This document shows, piece by piece, positions 1 through 6,241 of a stretch of DNA of 7,007 nucleotides (its first letter is position 1; every line of letters starts with the position of its first letter). The DNA is from an uncultured Atopobium sp. (lineage in GTDB: Bacteria; Actinomycetota; Coriobacteriia; Coriobacteriales; Atopobiaceae). The notes beneath the pieces were generated by a model. The model was given only the letters and a program-made list of their open reading frames with translations, was not told the origin of the DNA and searched no databases. A program made the translations under genes and the position numbers. The DNA lies in NCBI GenBank assembly GCA_946999785.1, contig CAMQEO010000060.1, positions 1 to 7,007 on the forward strand, given 5' to 3'.

Positions 1-1662
1 CAAGAGCTCGAAAATGAAATAACAACTCCAACTGAGTTTAAGCAAAAGACTACAACATATGCAGCTGATACCACAACTGACGTGTTACTTGATGCTCCCG
101 ATGTTGACGCAAACGATATTGTAAAAATCATTAAACACGGAGATCACTGGCACGTATTTACAAAGGACGGCCGCGAAATTATCACCTACAAAGATCCTAC
201 ACTTGCCCATACCACCCAAGATTTGCGTGACGTTCACTCAGTTGTGTCTAACAGTGAGCTTACTGATATGGGAGTTCAAGTTGTGAGAATTTTACAGCAC
301 GGAAACCATTGGCATGTGTATACCAGTGACGGTCGTGAGTTCATAACGTATTCCGACCCCAGCTCTTACTATCCAAATATTACGATAGGTACCTATACAG
401 GTTCTCATAACCATGAATCATATACGCATCCTGCATTTGGCGGCGGTCAAGATTACAACGTTTCGCCTTCTTATGGATCTTCGTCAGATTCATCAAGTTC
501 TTCGCCTGTTCCTAATATTCCAGATCTTGTAGAGGTGCATAGCGGTCTTGATGAAATCAGGGGTAAAAATATTGTAAAGATTTTAAAGCACGGAGATCAC
601 TGGCATGTATATGATAGTGACGATCATGAATATGTGGTATATACCGATCCTAGTTCCATGTTCACGGGTGCATTTGTAGGGGACTACGATAAAAATGTTG
701 ACAACGTTGTAGTTGAAGAAGGTGATTTATTTGACTATAACGATGTTGCCAGTGCAAACAAAGTTTCTCTTGCTGATTTGGACATGGTTTTTGCCGATCT
801 TAAATATATGAAAGCCTACGATGCAAAAACTAATCGTTTTTATGCATGGCATATGACAGATAATCCACATATTCACTCACACGCACTTGAAGATATCATT
901 AAAAGCGTTAAGGCAGACGCTGCGTACTTTGCTACAAAGAAAATTACTGCACGCGATGTGGTTGCTACGCTTAAATGGCTTATTGATCATCCACAAAGTC
1001 AACCCCAAGACGACACTAATAAGAAGTTTCAAAAAGAGTATGAAGGACATTCTGCGGAAGATTGGCTTGTGGATAATAACGTCAAAAAGCCATCTCGTAT
1101 TGTTAAAGACGAAACGTATGGAGAGTATGGCAGTGTTTTTTATTGGGTATTCTATGCCGATGGCACTGCTGCTAAAAGGGTGTCAGATATTTCAGCTTAT
1201 GAAAAGTTTCATTTGACGCCTGAGGATTACACTAAGATTGGAAACTTAAAGGCAACTCTTGAAAGTGTAAAGGCAGAGCTGTGTAAAAAATTTGGTGTAT
1301 CAACCGATGATTTTGATGAAGCATGGCTTCACTTGGAAGTTAATTCCTCAATTCATGCTGCGGTCTTTAATGATGATGGTACTGTTACGATTTATGGTAC
1401 AACTTATTCGTTCTTAAAAGATAAGGTTAAGTCACGCAAGAGTGCAGCTGCTCCAGTGCAACATTCTACAGATTCTAGCACCACGTCACCTGCACAAGCG
1501 CAAAGCACTGTGAAATCTAGCACTGCGTCGCCTATCTCGGAGGCACCATCTCAACAGGCACCTGCCGAATTGGGCAAAGCATCAAACTCAAACGTGCCTG
1601 CATCTGTATCAGCAGACAAAGCAGCGCATTCCGATCATGATGTAAGCGATCCTGCGCACTAA
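1..1662 (+). CDS. Pht-like histidine triad surface protein, 5'-partial
   Basis: The frame is open from base 1 and ends at TAA 1660-1662, giving 553 residues; the true start and any signal peptide lie upstream. A GTG at 82 lacks a ribosome binding site and sits inside a Thr-rich stretch, so it is not a credible start. Counting from base 1, three histidine triads (HxxHxH) are seen: HGDHWH 46-51, HGNHWH 100-105 and HGDHWH 197-202. Each sits in a 27-residue repeat ending in a Tyr-x-Asp-Pro turn. More histidines lie at 136, 138, 143 and 290-294 (HIHSH), with a Ser-rich spacer at 160-168. A probably helical middle and a mixed region lead to a Ser/Thr/Ala/Pro tail from about 479, ending in His/Asp. 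Streptococcal Pht proteins carry HGDHYH motifs, bind zinc and are surface exposed; the same role here is inferred. No LPXTG motif or C-terminal membrane helix is present, so anchoring must be N-terminal or indirect. Family call fairly sure, exact function not. Confidence 0.85.
   Translation, partial: QELENEITTPTEFKQKTTTYAADTTTDVLLDAPDVDANDIVKIIKHGDHWHVFTKDGREIITYKDPTLAHTTQDLRDVHSVVSNSELTDMGVQVVRILQHGNHWHVYTSDGREFITYSDPSSYYPNITIGTYTGSHNHESYTHPAFGGGQDYNVSPSYGSSSDSSSSSPVPNIPDLVEVHSGLDEIRGKNIVKILKHGDHWHVYDSDDHEYVVYTDPSSMFTGAFVGDYDKNVDNVVVEEGDLFDYNDVASANKVSLADLDMVFADLKYMKAYDAKTNRFYAWHMTDNPHIHSHALEDIIKSVKADAAYFATKKITARDVVATLKWLIDHPQSQPQDDTNKKFQKEYEGHSAEDWLVDNNVKKPSRIVKDETYGEYGSVFYWVFYADGTAAKRVSDISAYEKFHLTPEDYTKIGNLKATLESVKAELCKKFGVSTDDFDEAWLHLEVNSSIHAAVFNDDGTVTIYGTTYSFLKDKVKSRKSAAAPVQHSTDSSTTSPAQAQSTVKSSTASPISEAPSQQAPAELGKASNSNVPASVSADKAAHSDHDVSDPAH
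118..198 (+). repeat. Histidine-triad repeat 1
   Basis: First of three related 27-codon units. It encodes a hydrophobic strand (IVKII), Lys, HGDHWH at 136-153, then Val-Phe, a DGRE turn and Thr-Tyr-Lys-Asp-Pro. It shares a 17-base exact block starting at the first His codon (CACGGAGATCACTGGCA) with repeat 3. In known Pht proteins the three His of such a motif coordinate one zinc ion; that binding is inferred here. Confidence 0.85.
280..360 (+). repeat. Histidine-triad repeat 2
   Basis: Second 27-codon unit, starting 162 bases after the start of the first. It encodes VVRILQ, then HGNHWH at 298-315, then HVY, a DGRE turn and a Tyr-Ser-Asp-Pro end. Asp of the triad is replaced by Asn, while all three His are kept. 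It is followed by a Tyr/Ser/Gly linker with extra histidines. Confidence 0.85.
571..651 (+). repeat. Histidine-triad repeat 3
   Basis: Third 27-codon unit, starting 291 bases after the start of the second. It encodes IVKILK, HGDHWH at 589-606, then HVY and a Tyr-Thr-Asp-Pro end. The DGRE turn is changed to Asp-Asp-His-Glu, which adds a fourth histidine near the triad. The longer spacing from repeat 2 is filled by the His- and Ser-rich linker. Confidence 0.85.
1474..1533 (+). repeat. Short direct repeat in the Ser/Thr-rich tail of the Pht-like gene
   Basis: Two 18-base copies at 1474-1491 and 1516-1533 match at 15 positions with a 42-base (14-codon) period. They encode SSTTSP and SSTASP. This looks like an internally duplicated low-complexity tail of the kind found in cell-wall-spanning or surface-exposed linkers; no specific function is visible. 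Confidence 0.6.
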
Positions 1663-1733
1663 ACATGTCTGCATCTGTGTTGCAGTAATGCTGCTTTTAT
1701 ATTAAAAGCTTGAGTCTGTAAGTCTTAAGAATT

Positions 1734-1759
1734 GCCGCCTTTGGCGGCTTTTCTTTTTT
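1734..1759 (+). terminator. Intrinsic terminator after the Pht-like gene
   Basis: A perfect 6-bp G+C-only stem (GCCGCC / GGCGGC) with a TTT loop occupies 1734-1748 and is followed at once by TTTTCTTTTTT. This is a textbook rho-independent terminator, 71 bases after the stop codon. It separates the Pht-like gene from the export operon. A weaker 4-bp hairpin followed by TTTTAT at 1682-1699 lies just upstream and may add to termination. Confidence 0.93.
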
Positions 1760-1805
1760 AGATGAATATGCTTGTGAGTATGTTACCATTAGGCAGAAGA
1801 TTAAA

Positions 1806-1833
1806 TTTACCTCTGAGTGGCTCTTGGTAAAAT
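1806..1833 (+). promoter_or_regulatory. Predicted promoter of the glycan export operon
   Basis: A -35-like TTTACC (1806-1811; four of six consensus bases) is followed after 16 bases by TAAAAT (1828-1833; five of six), which carries the extended -10 dinucleotide TG at 1825-1826. Transcription would start near 1840, leaving a leader of about 35 bases before the proposed TTG start. The site follows the terminator of the preceding gene, as expected for a new unit. Prediction by eye only. Confidence 0.55.
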
Positions 1834-1861
1834 ATTTTTATTGTTGTGATCGCATTTGGAT

Positions 1862-1869
1862 AAAGAGGG
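1862..1869 (+). promoter_or_regulatory. Ribosome binding site deciding the permease start
   Basis: The purine run AAAGAGGG contains GAGG and ends 5 bases before TTG 1875. It supports that codon as the start rather than the earlier in-frame TTG at 1824, which would overlap the predicted -10 box. The 1824 codon has only GAGTGG, 4 bases before it, as a possible alternative site. Confidence 0.55.
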
Positions 1870-1874
1870 TAGTT

Positions 1875-2690
1875 TTGCAAGATACAACGCATGAACAAAT
1901 TCGCAAAGAAACATGGTCTGATCCTTGGGGCAGGGATTGGTTTATTATTGAGCAGCTTGTGTCGCGCGATTTTAAGCTTAAGTTTCGTCGAAGCGCTTTA
2001 GGTGTGTTGTGGAGCGTTTTGAATCCCTTGCTCATGATGGTTGTTATGGCAATTGTTTTTACGGCTATGCTGCGGTTTTCTTCATCCTCAATTCCAAGTT
2101 TTCCTTTGTATATTATTTTAGGTAACATTACCTTTACTCTGATGGCAGATTCTACCACCTACGGCATGCATTCTATTATTGATAATGCGTCTTTAATTAA
2201 AAAAGTTCGTATTAATCGTTTTGTTTTTCCTATAGAAAAAGTTTTATTTGCGCTTGTTAATTTTTCGTTTTCACTTATTGCCGTTGCGTTTGTTATGATT
2301 TTTGTTGGTATTGCGCCTACGGGTTTTGCGCTGTTGCTTCCGCTTTTTATTGTGTATGTTGGCACGTTTTGTGTTGGTCTTTCGTTTTTGCTTTCGGCAG
2401 CAGTTGTATTTTTTAGAGATATTATGCATCTGTGGACTATTGTCCTTACGGTGTGGACCTACGCTACGCCACTTTTTTATTCTGAAGAAATCTTACCCTT
2501 GTGGTTTAGAAATCTTGAAACCTTTAATCCCATGTATCACTACGTTAATTTTATCCGCGAAATTTTACTCTACGGTCGTATGCCTTCTTTGGAGCTAAAT
2601 TTTGCCTGTATTGTATGCTCGTTGATTTCTCTTGCACTTGGATGGCTTGTTTTTTCATCGCATGAAAAGCGTTTTATTCTGTTCATTTAG
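1875..2690 (+). CDS. ABC-2 type polysaccharide/teichoic acid export permease (Wzm/TagG/RgpC-like)
   Basis: This is the membrane half of an ABC exporter that moves a lipid-linked glycan from the inner to the outer face of the cell membrane. From TTG 1875 it has 271 residues, a normal length for the family. An amphipathic N-terminus (about 14-37, ending SRDFKLKFRR) leads into the family signature RRSALGVLWSVLNPLL (38-53). About six hydrophobic segments follow, near 44-66, 76-92, 118-146, 151-178, 186-202 and 243-260. Other typical family features are FFRDI (179-183) and NPMYHYVNFIR (218-228). Start choice: TTG 1875 has a Shine-Dalgarno run, and the predicted promoter would overlap the alternative TTG 1824 (288 residues). 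The ATPase partner is the next gene, 99 bases on. Whether the cargo is a rhamnose-rich polysaccharide, a teichoic acid or a capsule cannot be told from this gene. Confidence 0.9.
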   Translation: MQDTTHEQIRKETWSDPWGRDWFIIEQLVSRDFKLKFRRSALGVLWSVLNPLLMMVVMAIVFTAMLRFSSSSIPSFPLYIILGNITFTLMADSTTYGMHSIIDNASLIKKVRINRFVFPIEKVLFALVNFSFSLIAVAFVMIFVGIAPTGFALLLPLFIVYVGTFCVGLSFLLSAAVVFFRDIMHLWTIVLTVWTYATPLFYSEEILPLWFRNLETFNPMYHYVNFIREILLYGRMPSLELNFACIVCSLISLALGWLVFSSHEKRFILFI

Positions 2691-2714
2691 TTTTGATTAT
2701 TGAGTTGTCTCAAA

Positions 2715-2751
2715 TACGATGTTTTCTTTTAGGTTCTAGGAAAATATCGTA
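2715..2751. repeat. Inverted repeat between permease and ATPase genes
   Basis: The arms at 2715-2728 and 2738-2751 match at 12 of 14 positions when one is reverse-complemented. As RNA the two mismatches become G:U pairs, giving a 14-bp stem with a 9-base loop. The right arm ends at the first bases of a possible -10 box. No T-run follows either side, so it is a poor terminator. It could be an operator (half-site TACGAT[G/A]TTTTC) or an mRNA hairpin in read-through transcripts. A smaller hairpin (TTGAG-TTGT-CTCAA, 2700-2713) lies directly upstream. Confidence 0.7.
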
Positions 2752-2755
2752 CAAT
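2728..2755 (+). promoter_or_regulatory. Possible internal promoter before the ATPase gene
   Basis: TACAAT (2750-2755) matches the -10 consensus at five of six bases. A weak -35 (TTTAGG, 2728-2733) lies 16 bases upstream. Transcription would begin near 2762, some 28 bases before the ATPase start. The right arm of the inverted repeat fills the spacer, so a protein bound there could block this promoter. The weak -35 keeps confidence modest. Confidence 0.4.
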
Positions 2756-2780
2756 AGTAAAGTCAGTGTCTCGTACACTT

Positions 2781-2784
2781 GGAG
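2781..2784 (+). promoter_or_regulatory. Ribosome binding site of the ATPase gene
   Basis: GGAG lies 5 bases before ATG 2790. It selects that start over the in-frame GTG at 2766, which has no comparable upstream site. Confidence 0.7.
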
Positions 2785-2789
2785 TTTTT

Positions 2790-4019
2790 ATGCACACTAC
2801 TACACAAACTGATATTCACCAATCCGCATTACGTGAGTCTTCCAATTCTGACTCATCTAAAGCAGCTGCCCGTAAGCAATCCTTGTGGCAGGCGCAACTT
2901 TTGTGCCATATAGTTTCGCCTGATGGAATAGATAAAGTGCGTGTCACAACGTCTATTCCCATGGAAGGTCAAGCCACTTCACCTGAGATGTATGGACGCT
3001 TTAATTTTGAACCAGATAACCTTGTTCATCCGTTGTCTTTTAGCTATCAATATCACTGGTTTTTAGAAGATGAGGGTTTATGTGGTTCAAATGGCGAGCT
3101 CACACAGGCTCCCTTTTGGGATTTTGAACTTCCTTGCGATGGTCGCTATCTCATAACTGTTGATGTTTTTGACCAAAATAACGAACAACAAACAATGAGC
3201 GCCTGGTTTGTATACGGTTCTCATCATAAGCGTTCAAGACCCGTTTTGGTTAAACCTTCGCTTGCCAATTTAACGCCCGATACGCCAACTGTTATTGACG
3301 TGCACGACATTTCGATGATTTTTAATATTGCGTCCGAGCAGTTTAATTCTTTAAAAGAGTATTTTATTGCTCTTGCGCGTCGTGAACTACGTTTTAAGGA
3401 ATTTAGAGCGCTTGATCACATCAATTTTCAGATAAAGAAGGGCGAAGCATTTGGCTTGGTGGGTACTAACGGTTCAGGAAAATCTACCATGCTTAAAATT
3501 ATTGCAGGTGTTTTGGGTGCAAGTCAAGGAACATGTAGCGTAACGGGTACGATTGCGCCGCTTATCGAACTTGGAGCAGGCTTTGATCAAGAGCTTACTG
3601 CTAAGGAAAACATTTATCTGAATGGCGCTTTGCTTGGTTATAAAAAGTCGTTCATTGATGAGCACTTTGATGAGATCGTTGAGTTTGCTGAGCTTAAAGA
3701 CTTTCTTGAGTTACCACTTAAAAATTATTCGTCTGGTATGGTTGCACGTATTGCGTTTGCCATTGCAACTATTACCGAGCCAGATATTTTAATTGTTGAT
3801 GAAACATTATCGGTGGGGGACTTTTTGTTCCAGCAAAAATGTGAGCAACGAATTGCCGAATTGGTTGAATCAGATAACGTTACTGTTTTGTTAGTAAGTC
3901 ACTCCATTGAACTTATTGAGCGTGTATGTAATCGTGCGTGTTGGATCGAGCACGGTGTGCAACGTGCGTTAGGTCCCGCAGCAGAAGTTTGTGCGGCATA
4001 CAAAAAGTTGGAGCGATAA
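2790..4019 (+). CDS. ABC exporter ATPase (Wzt/TagH/RgpD-like) with an unusual N-terminal domain
   Basis: This is the nucleotide-binding subunit that powers glycan export with the upstream permease; 409 residues from ATG 2790. The ABC domain covers about 167-409: Walker A GTNGSGKST (225-233), the Wzt-type stretch IELGAGFDQELT just after it, ABC signature YSSGM (313-317), Walker B DILIVDE (332-338) with the catalytic Glu 338, D-loop LSVGD (340-344) and switch His 371. The protein ends right after the usual family close, so the C-terminal glycan-binding domain of many Wzt proteins is absent. Instead about 165 residues precede the ABC domain: a polar 30-residue leader, then a region (about 32-144) with alternating hydrophobic residues, a YQYHWFLEDEG stretch and a GRYLITVDVFD strand, resembling an Ig-like or triple-tyrosine beta-sandwich. 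No signal peptide or membrane helix is seen, so that region should be cytoplasmic. The next gene starts 2 bases later. Confidence 0.93.
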   Translation: MHTTTQTDIHQSALRESSNSDSSKAAARKQSLWQAQLLCHIVSPDGIDKVRVTTSIPMEGQATSPEMYGRFNFEPDNLVHPLSFSYQYHWFLEDEGLCGSNGELTQAPFWDFELPCDGRYLITVDVFDQNNEQQTMSAWFVYGSHHKRSRPVLVKPSLANLTPDTPTVIDVHDISMIFNIASEQFNSLKEYFIALARRELRFKEFRALDHINFQIKKGEAFGLVGTNGSGKSTMLKIIAGVLGASQGTCSVTGTIAPLIELGAGFDQELTAKENIYLNGALLGYKKSFIDEHFDEIVEFAELKDFLELPLKNYSSGMVARIAFAIATITEPDILIVDETLSVGDFLFQQKCEQRIAELVESDNVTVLLVSHSIELIERVCNRACWIEHGVQRALGPAAEVCAAYKKLER

Positions 4020-4021
4020 CT

Positions 4022-5164
4022 ATGGATATCCAAACTGCTACTCTTAACGAAAAACTTGCCTGCGATAAACGCACTTCATGCGACGTCTCTGTTATCGTTC
4101 CGTGCTATAATACCCAGCGCTATCTCAAGCAGGCTTTATCATCACTGCTTAATAACAATGTTTGTGATCTTGAAATTTTACTCATCAATGATGGTTCAAC
4201 TGACGCTTCGCTTGCGATTATGAAAGAGTTTGCTGCAAAAGATGCGCGTATTCGCATTATCGATAAGCAAAACCAAGGATATGGTGCAACTGTTAATAGG
4301 GGTATATCTGAGGCAAGAGGTGTCTATGTTGCAATTTTTGAACCCGATGATTGGGTAGAAGCGCATATGTATGACGATCTCTTTGCGCTGGCTACACGTT
4401 ATCAGTTTCCTGATATTGTGAAATCGTCTTTTTGGTGTGTGTTTAATCCAGATACTGCTTCTGAGCATACTGAACATTGCAGTTATTATAAAAAGCTTTG
4501 TATAGGCTCTGAGCCCTTTGTGCTTAAAGATTGTCCTCGTTTGCTTGAACATCATCCTTCAATTTGGTCTGCACTTTATAAAAAATCATTTTTGGATGAG
4601 AGACACATACGATTCCAAGAAGTTCCAGGTGCTGGCTGGGTCGATACGCCTTTTAACTTTAAAGTGCTTAATCTTGCGTCTTCAATTGTATATACCGATA
4701 ATGCATACTATCATTATCGCTATCTTGCTCCAGGATCTTCTTCCGCACTTAAGTCGTTGGATTTACCTTTTAGGCGCTGGCAAGACATGCATGATATTGC
4801 CCAAGAGCTCAATATCTGCGATGCAGGCATCCTTAAAGGGCTTTATACGGTTGGCTTTGCCTATGTTGAGGATGCTATTGCCAATGGCGCGCTCCAGGTA
4901 TATCACGATAAAGCACTACATTACATTGGTAAACTTTATCAACAGCTTGATCCTAAACTTGTTAAGGATATGCCGTATCTATCTCGTGCGGCGCGTAATC
5001 GCTATGCTTCTTTTATGAATAACTCTCGTGTTGCATTTAACCAAAAGCAACACATCTGTGCCCTTATGGGCGATACCTACAGGTTATGTAGGCACTATGG
5101 CCTCAATTATGCGTTATCGCGTGTGGCAGCCTTTATTAAACATCGTGTACGATCTCGCCATTAA
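4022..5164 (+). CDS. Family 2 glycosyltransferase (first of a paralogous pair)
   Basis: A predicted inverting GT-A sugar transferase, 380 residues, acting at the cytoplasmic membrane face on a nucleotide sugar and a growing lipid-linked glycan. ATG 4022 follows the ATPase stop by 2 bases and has GGAG 8 bases upstream, inside the ATPase 3' end. The fold begins after a 20-residue leader with VSVIVPCYN (22-30), followed by NDGSTD (56-61), GYGATVNRGI (86-95) and the metal-site motif EPDDW (107-111). A downstream conserved block has HPSIWSALY (178-186) and PGAGWVDTPF (202-211). The C-terminus (from about 320) is helical and basic, ending RVRSRH, which could sit on the membrane. The next gene has the same architecture and is a clear paralog. 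Sugar donor and linkage cannot be read from the sequence. Confidence 0.92.
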   Translation: MDIQTATLNEKLACDKRTSCDVSVIVPCYNTQRYLKQALSSLLNNNVCDLEILLINDGSTDASLAIMKEFAAKDARIRIIDKQNQGYGATVNRGISEARGVYVAIFEPDDWVEAHMYDDLFALATRYQFPDIVKSSFWCVFNPDTASEHTEHCSYYKKLCIGSEPFVLKDCPRLLEHHPSIWSALYKKSFLDERHIRFQEVPGAGWVDTPFNFKVLNLASSIVYTDNAYYHYRYLAPGSSSALKSLDLPFRRWQDMHDIAQELNICDAGILKGLYTVGFAYVEDAIANGALQVYHDKALHYIGKLYQQLDPKLVKDMPYLSRAARNRYASFMNNSRVAFNQKQHICALMGDTYRLCRHYGLNYALSRVAAFIKHRVRSRH

Positions 5165-5176
5165 AGAAGGACATGT

Positions 5177-6241
5177 ATGCCGTTTATATCCGTTCTTATA
5201 CCCGTTTATAATGTTAGTGAATACCTTCGTGCTTGCTTAGATTCACTTTTGTCACAAGATTTTAAAGATTTTGAAGCGCTTTTGTTAGACGATGGCTCTA
5301 CCGATGGCTCACAAGATATTGTTGATGAATATGCTCGCAAGGATGCGCGGTTTAAGGCATTCCATAAAGAAAATTCGGGCTACGGTGCAACGCTTAATTA
5401 TGGCATTGAGCGTGCGCGCGGTGATTATCTTGCCATATTAGAATCCGATGACTGTATGTGCGAGGGTGCACTCACGCATATGAGCGAGCTTGCTCGTACC
5501 TATCATCCTGATACGCTTCACTGTGGCTTTAAGATGTGGTGGAGCAACTCAGGCATCACACAACACGTTAATCAGTTTCCCGTGCAAATGCATAATCGTG
5601 TTATAAATCCCTCACATGACCTGCGTTTTTTTATCACTATGCCAAGCCTTTGGTCGGGACTCTACGCGCGAGTAGAGCTTATTGAAGCACATCACATACG
5701 ATTTTCTTCTACGCCAGGAGCTTCTTTTCAAGATACGTCGTTTAGTTTTGAGGTGTTTGCACGTGCTCAAAGCTGCGTTGTGGATGATTTTCCGATTATT
5801 ATGTACCGACAGGATCGCGAAGCATCATCTATACATTCCCTTACTAAAAAAGATTTGTTATTAGCCGAGTTTGATCGCATTGATGCCTTGGCACAAACAC
5901 TTGCCCCACAAAATCCATTTTTGCAAACAGCTTCTCTTACAGCTTGTGTAAATGGTTGCTTATGGTATTTAGACAGGCTTGATGATAAACATGCTTTGGA
6001 ATTTGTTGGTGCACTTAAAACATATTTTTGTGCGCGTGCAAAAAAAGATCCCGCATTTGCTGAGCGCTTAGATCGCTGGCGTGCGCTTAACGTCAAAAAG
6101 CTTATATCCAATCCACAAACATATTTGTATCTTAGAAAAAAGCGTCATGATTCAATACTTTCTAAACTTGTATTTGCGCTTCGCTTAGCTGGCTTATATG
6201 GCATATTTGTTGCTTGGGAAGAAAGACGTGCACGCTCATGA
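5177..6241 (+). CDS. Family 2 glycosyltransferase (second of a paralogous pair)
   Basis: A predicted GT-A glycosyltransferase, 354 residues. ATG 5177 lies 12 bases after the previous stop, with AAGGA (5167-5171) 5 bases upstream. Motifs: ISVLIPVYN (4-12), DDGSTD (38-43), GYGATLNYGI (68-77), ESDD as the metal site (89-92), MPSLWSGLY (155-163) and PGASFQDTSF (180-189). These align block by block with the preceding enzyme, so the pair arose by duplication or by recruitment from one subfamily. This copy keeps the PGASxQDTSF form that I regard as usual for the subfamily. The C-terminus has a basic and hydrophobic stretch (RKKRH, then a hydrophobic helix, then EERRARS) that may bind the membrane. 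Its stop codon overlaps the next start (ATGA), which indicates translational coupling. Substrate unknown. Confidence 0.92.
   Translation: MPFISVLIPVYNVSEYLRACLDSLLSQDFKDFEALLLDDGSTDGSQDIVDEYARKDARFKAFHKENSGYGATLNYGIERARGDYLAILESDDCMCEGALTHMSELARTYHPDTLHCGFKMWWSNSGITQHVNQFPVQMHNRVINPSHDLRFFITMPSLWSGLYARVELIEAHHIRFSSTPGASFQDTSFSFEVFARAQSCVVDDFPIIMYRQDREASSIHSLTKKDLLLAEFDRIDALAQTLAPQNPFLQTASLTACVNGCLWYLDRLDDKHALEFVGALKTYFCARAKKDPAFAERLDRWRALNVKKLISNPQTYLYLRKKRHDSILSKLVFALRLAGLYGIFVAWEERRARS

Noticed and set aside
82..84. GTG as the start of the histidine triad gene
   Set aside because: The frame is open to base 1, no Shine-Dalgarno sequence precedes the codon, and the upstream residues continue a Thr-rich extracellular-type linker.
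1838..2365. Two minus-strand open frames opposite the permease (1838-2158 and 2159-2365)
   Set aside because: They lie wholly or almost wholly opposite a well-supported membrane protein gene, and their products have no recognisable motif; they are antisense shadows.
2715..2751. Reading the inverted repeat as a terminator
   Set aside because: The stem is A+T-rich, and neither strand has a T-run after the hairpin.
2766..2789. GTG start eight codons upstream in the ATPase gene
   Set aside because: ATG 2790 has GGAG at ideal spacing, while GTG 2766 would begin only a few bases after the predicted transcription start.
3938..4021. Longer start of the first glycosyltransferase inside the ATPase gene
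   Set aside because: It would overlap the ATPase by about 80 bases and add an Arg/Cys-rich leader that reads as ATPase sequence in another frame. ATG 4022 has a proper ribosome site.
4196..4555. Minus-strand open frame opposite the first glycosyltransferase
   Set aside because: It covers the conserved catalytic region of the real gene and its product resembles no family.
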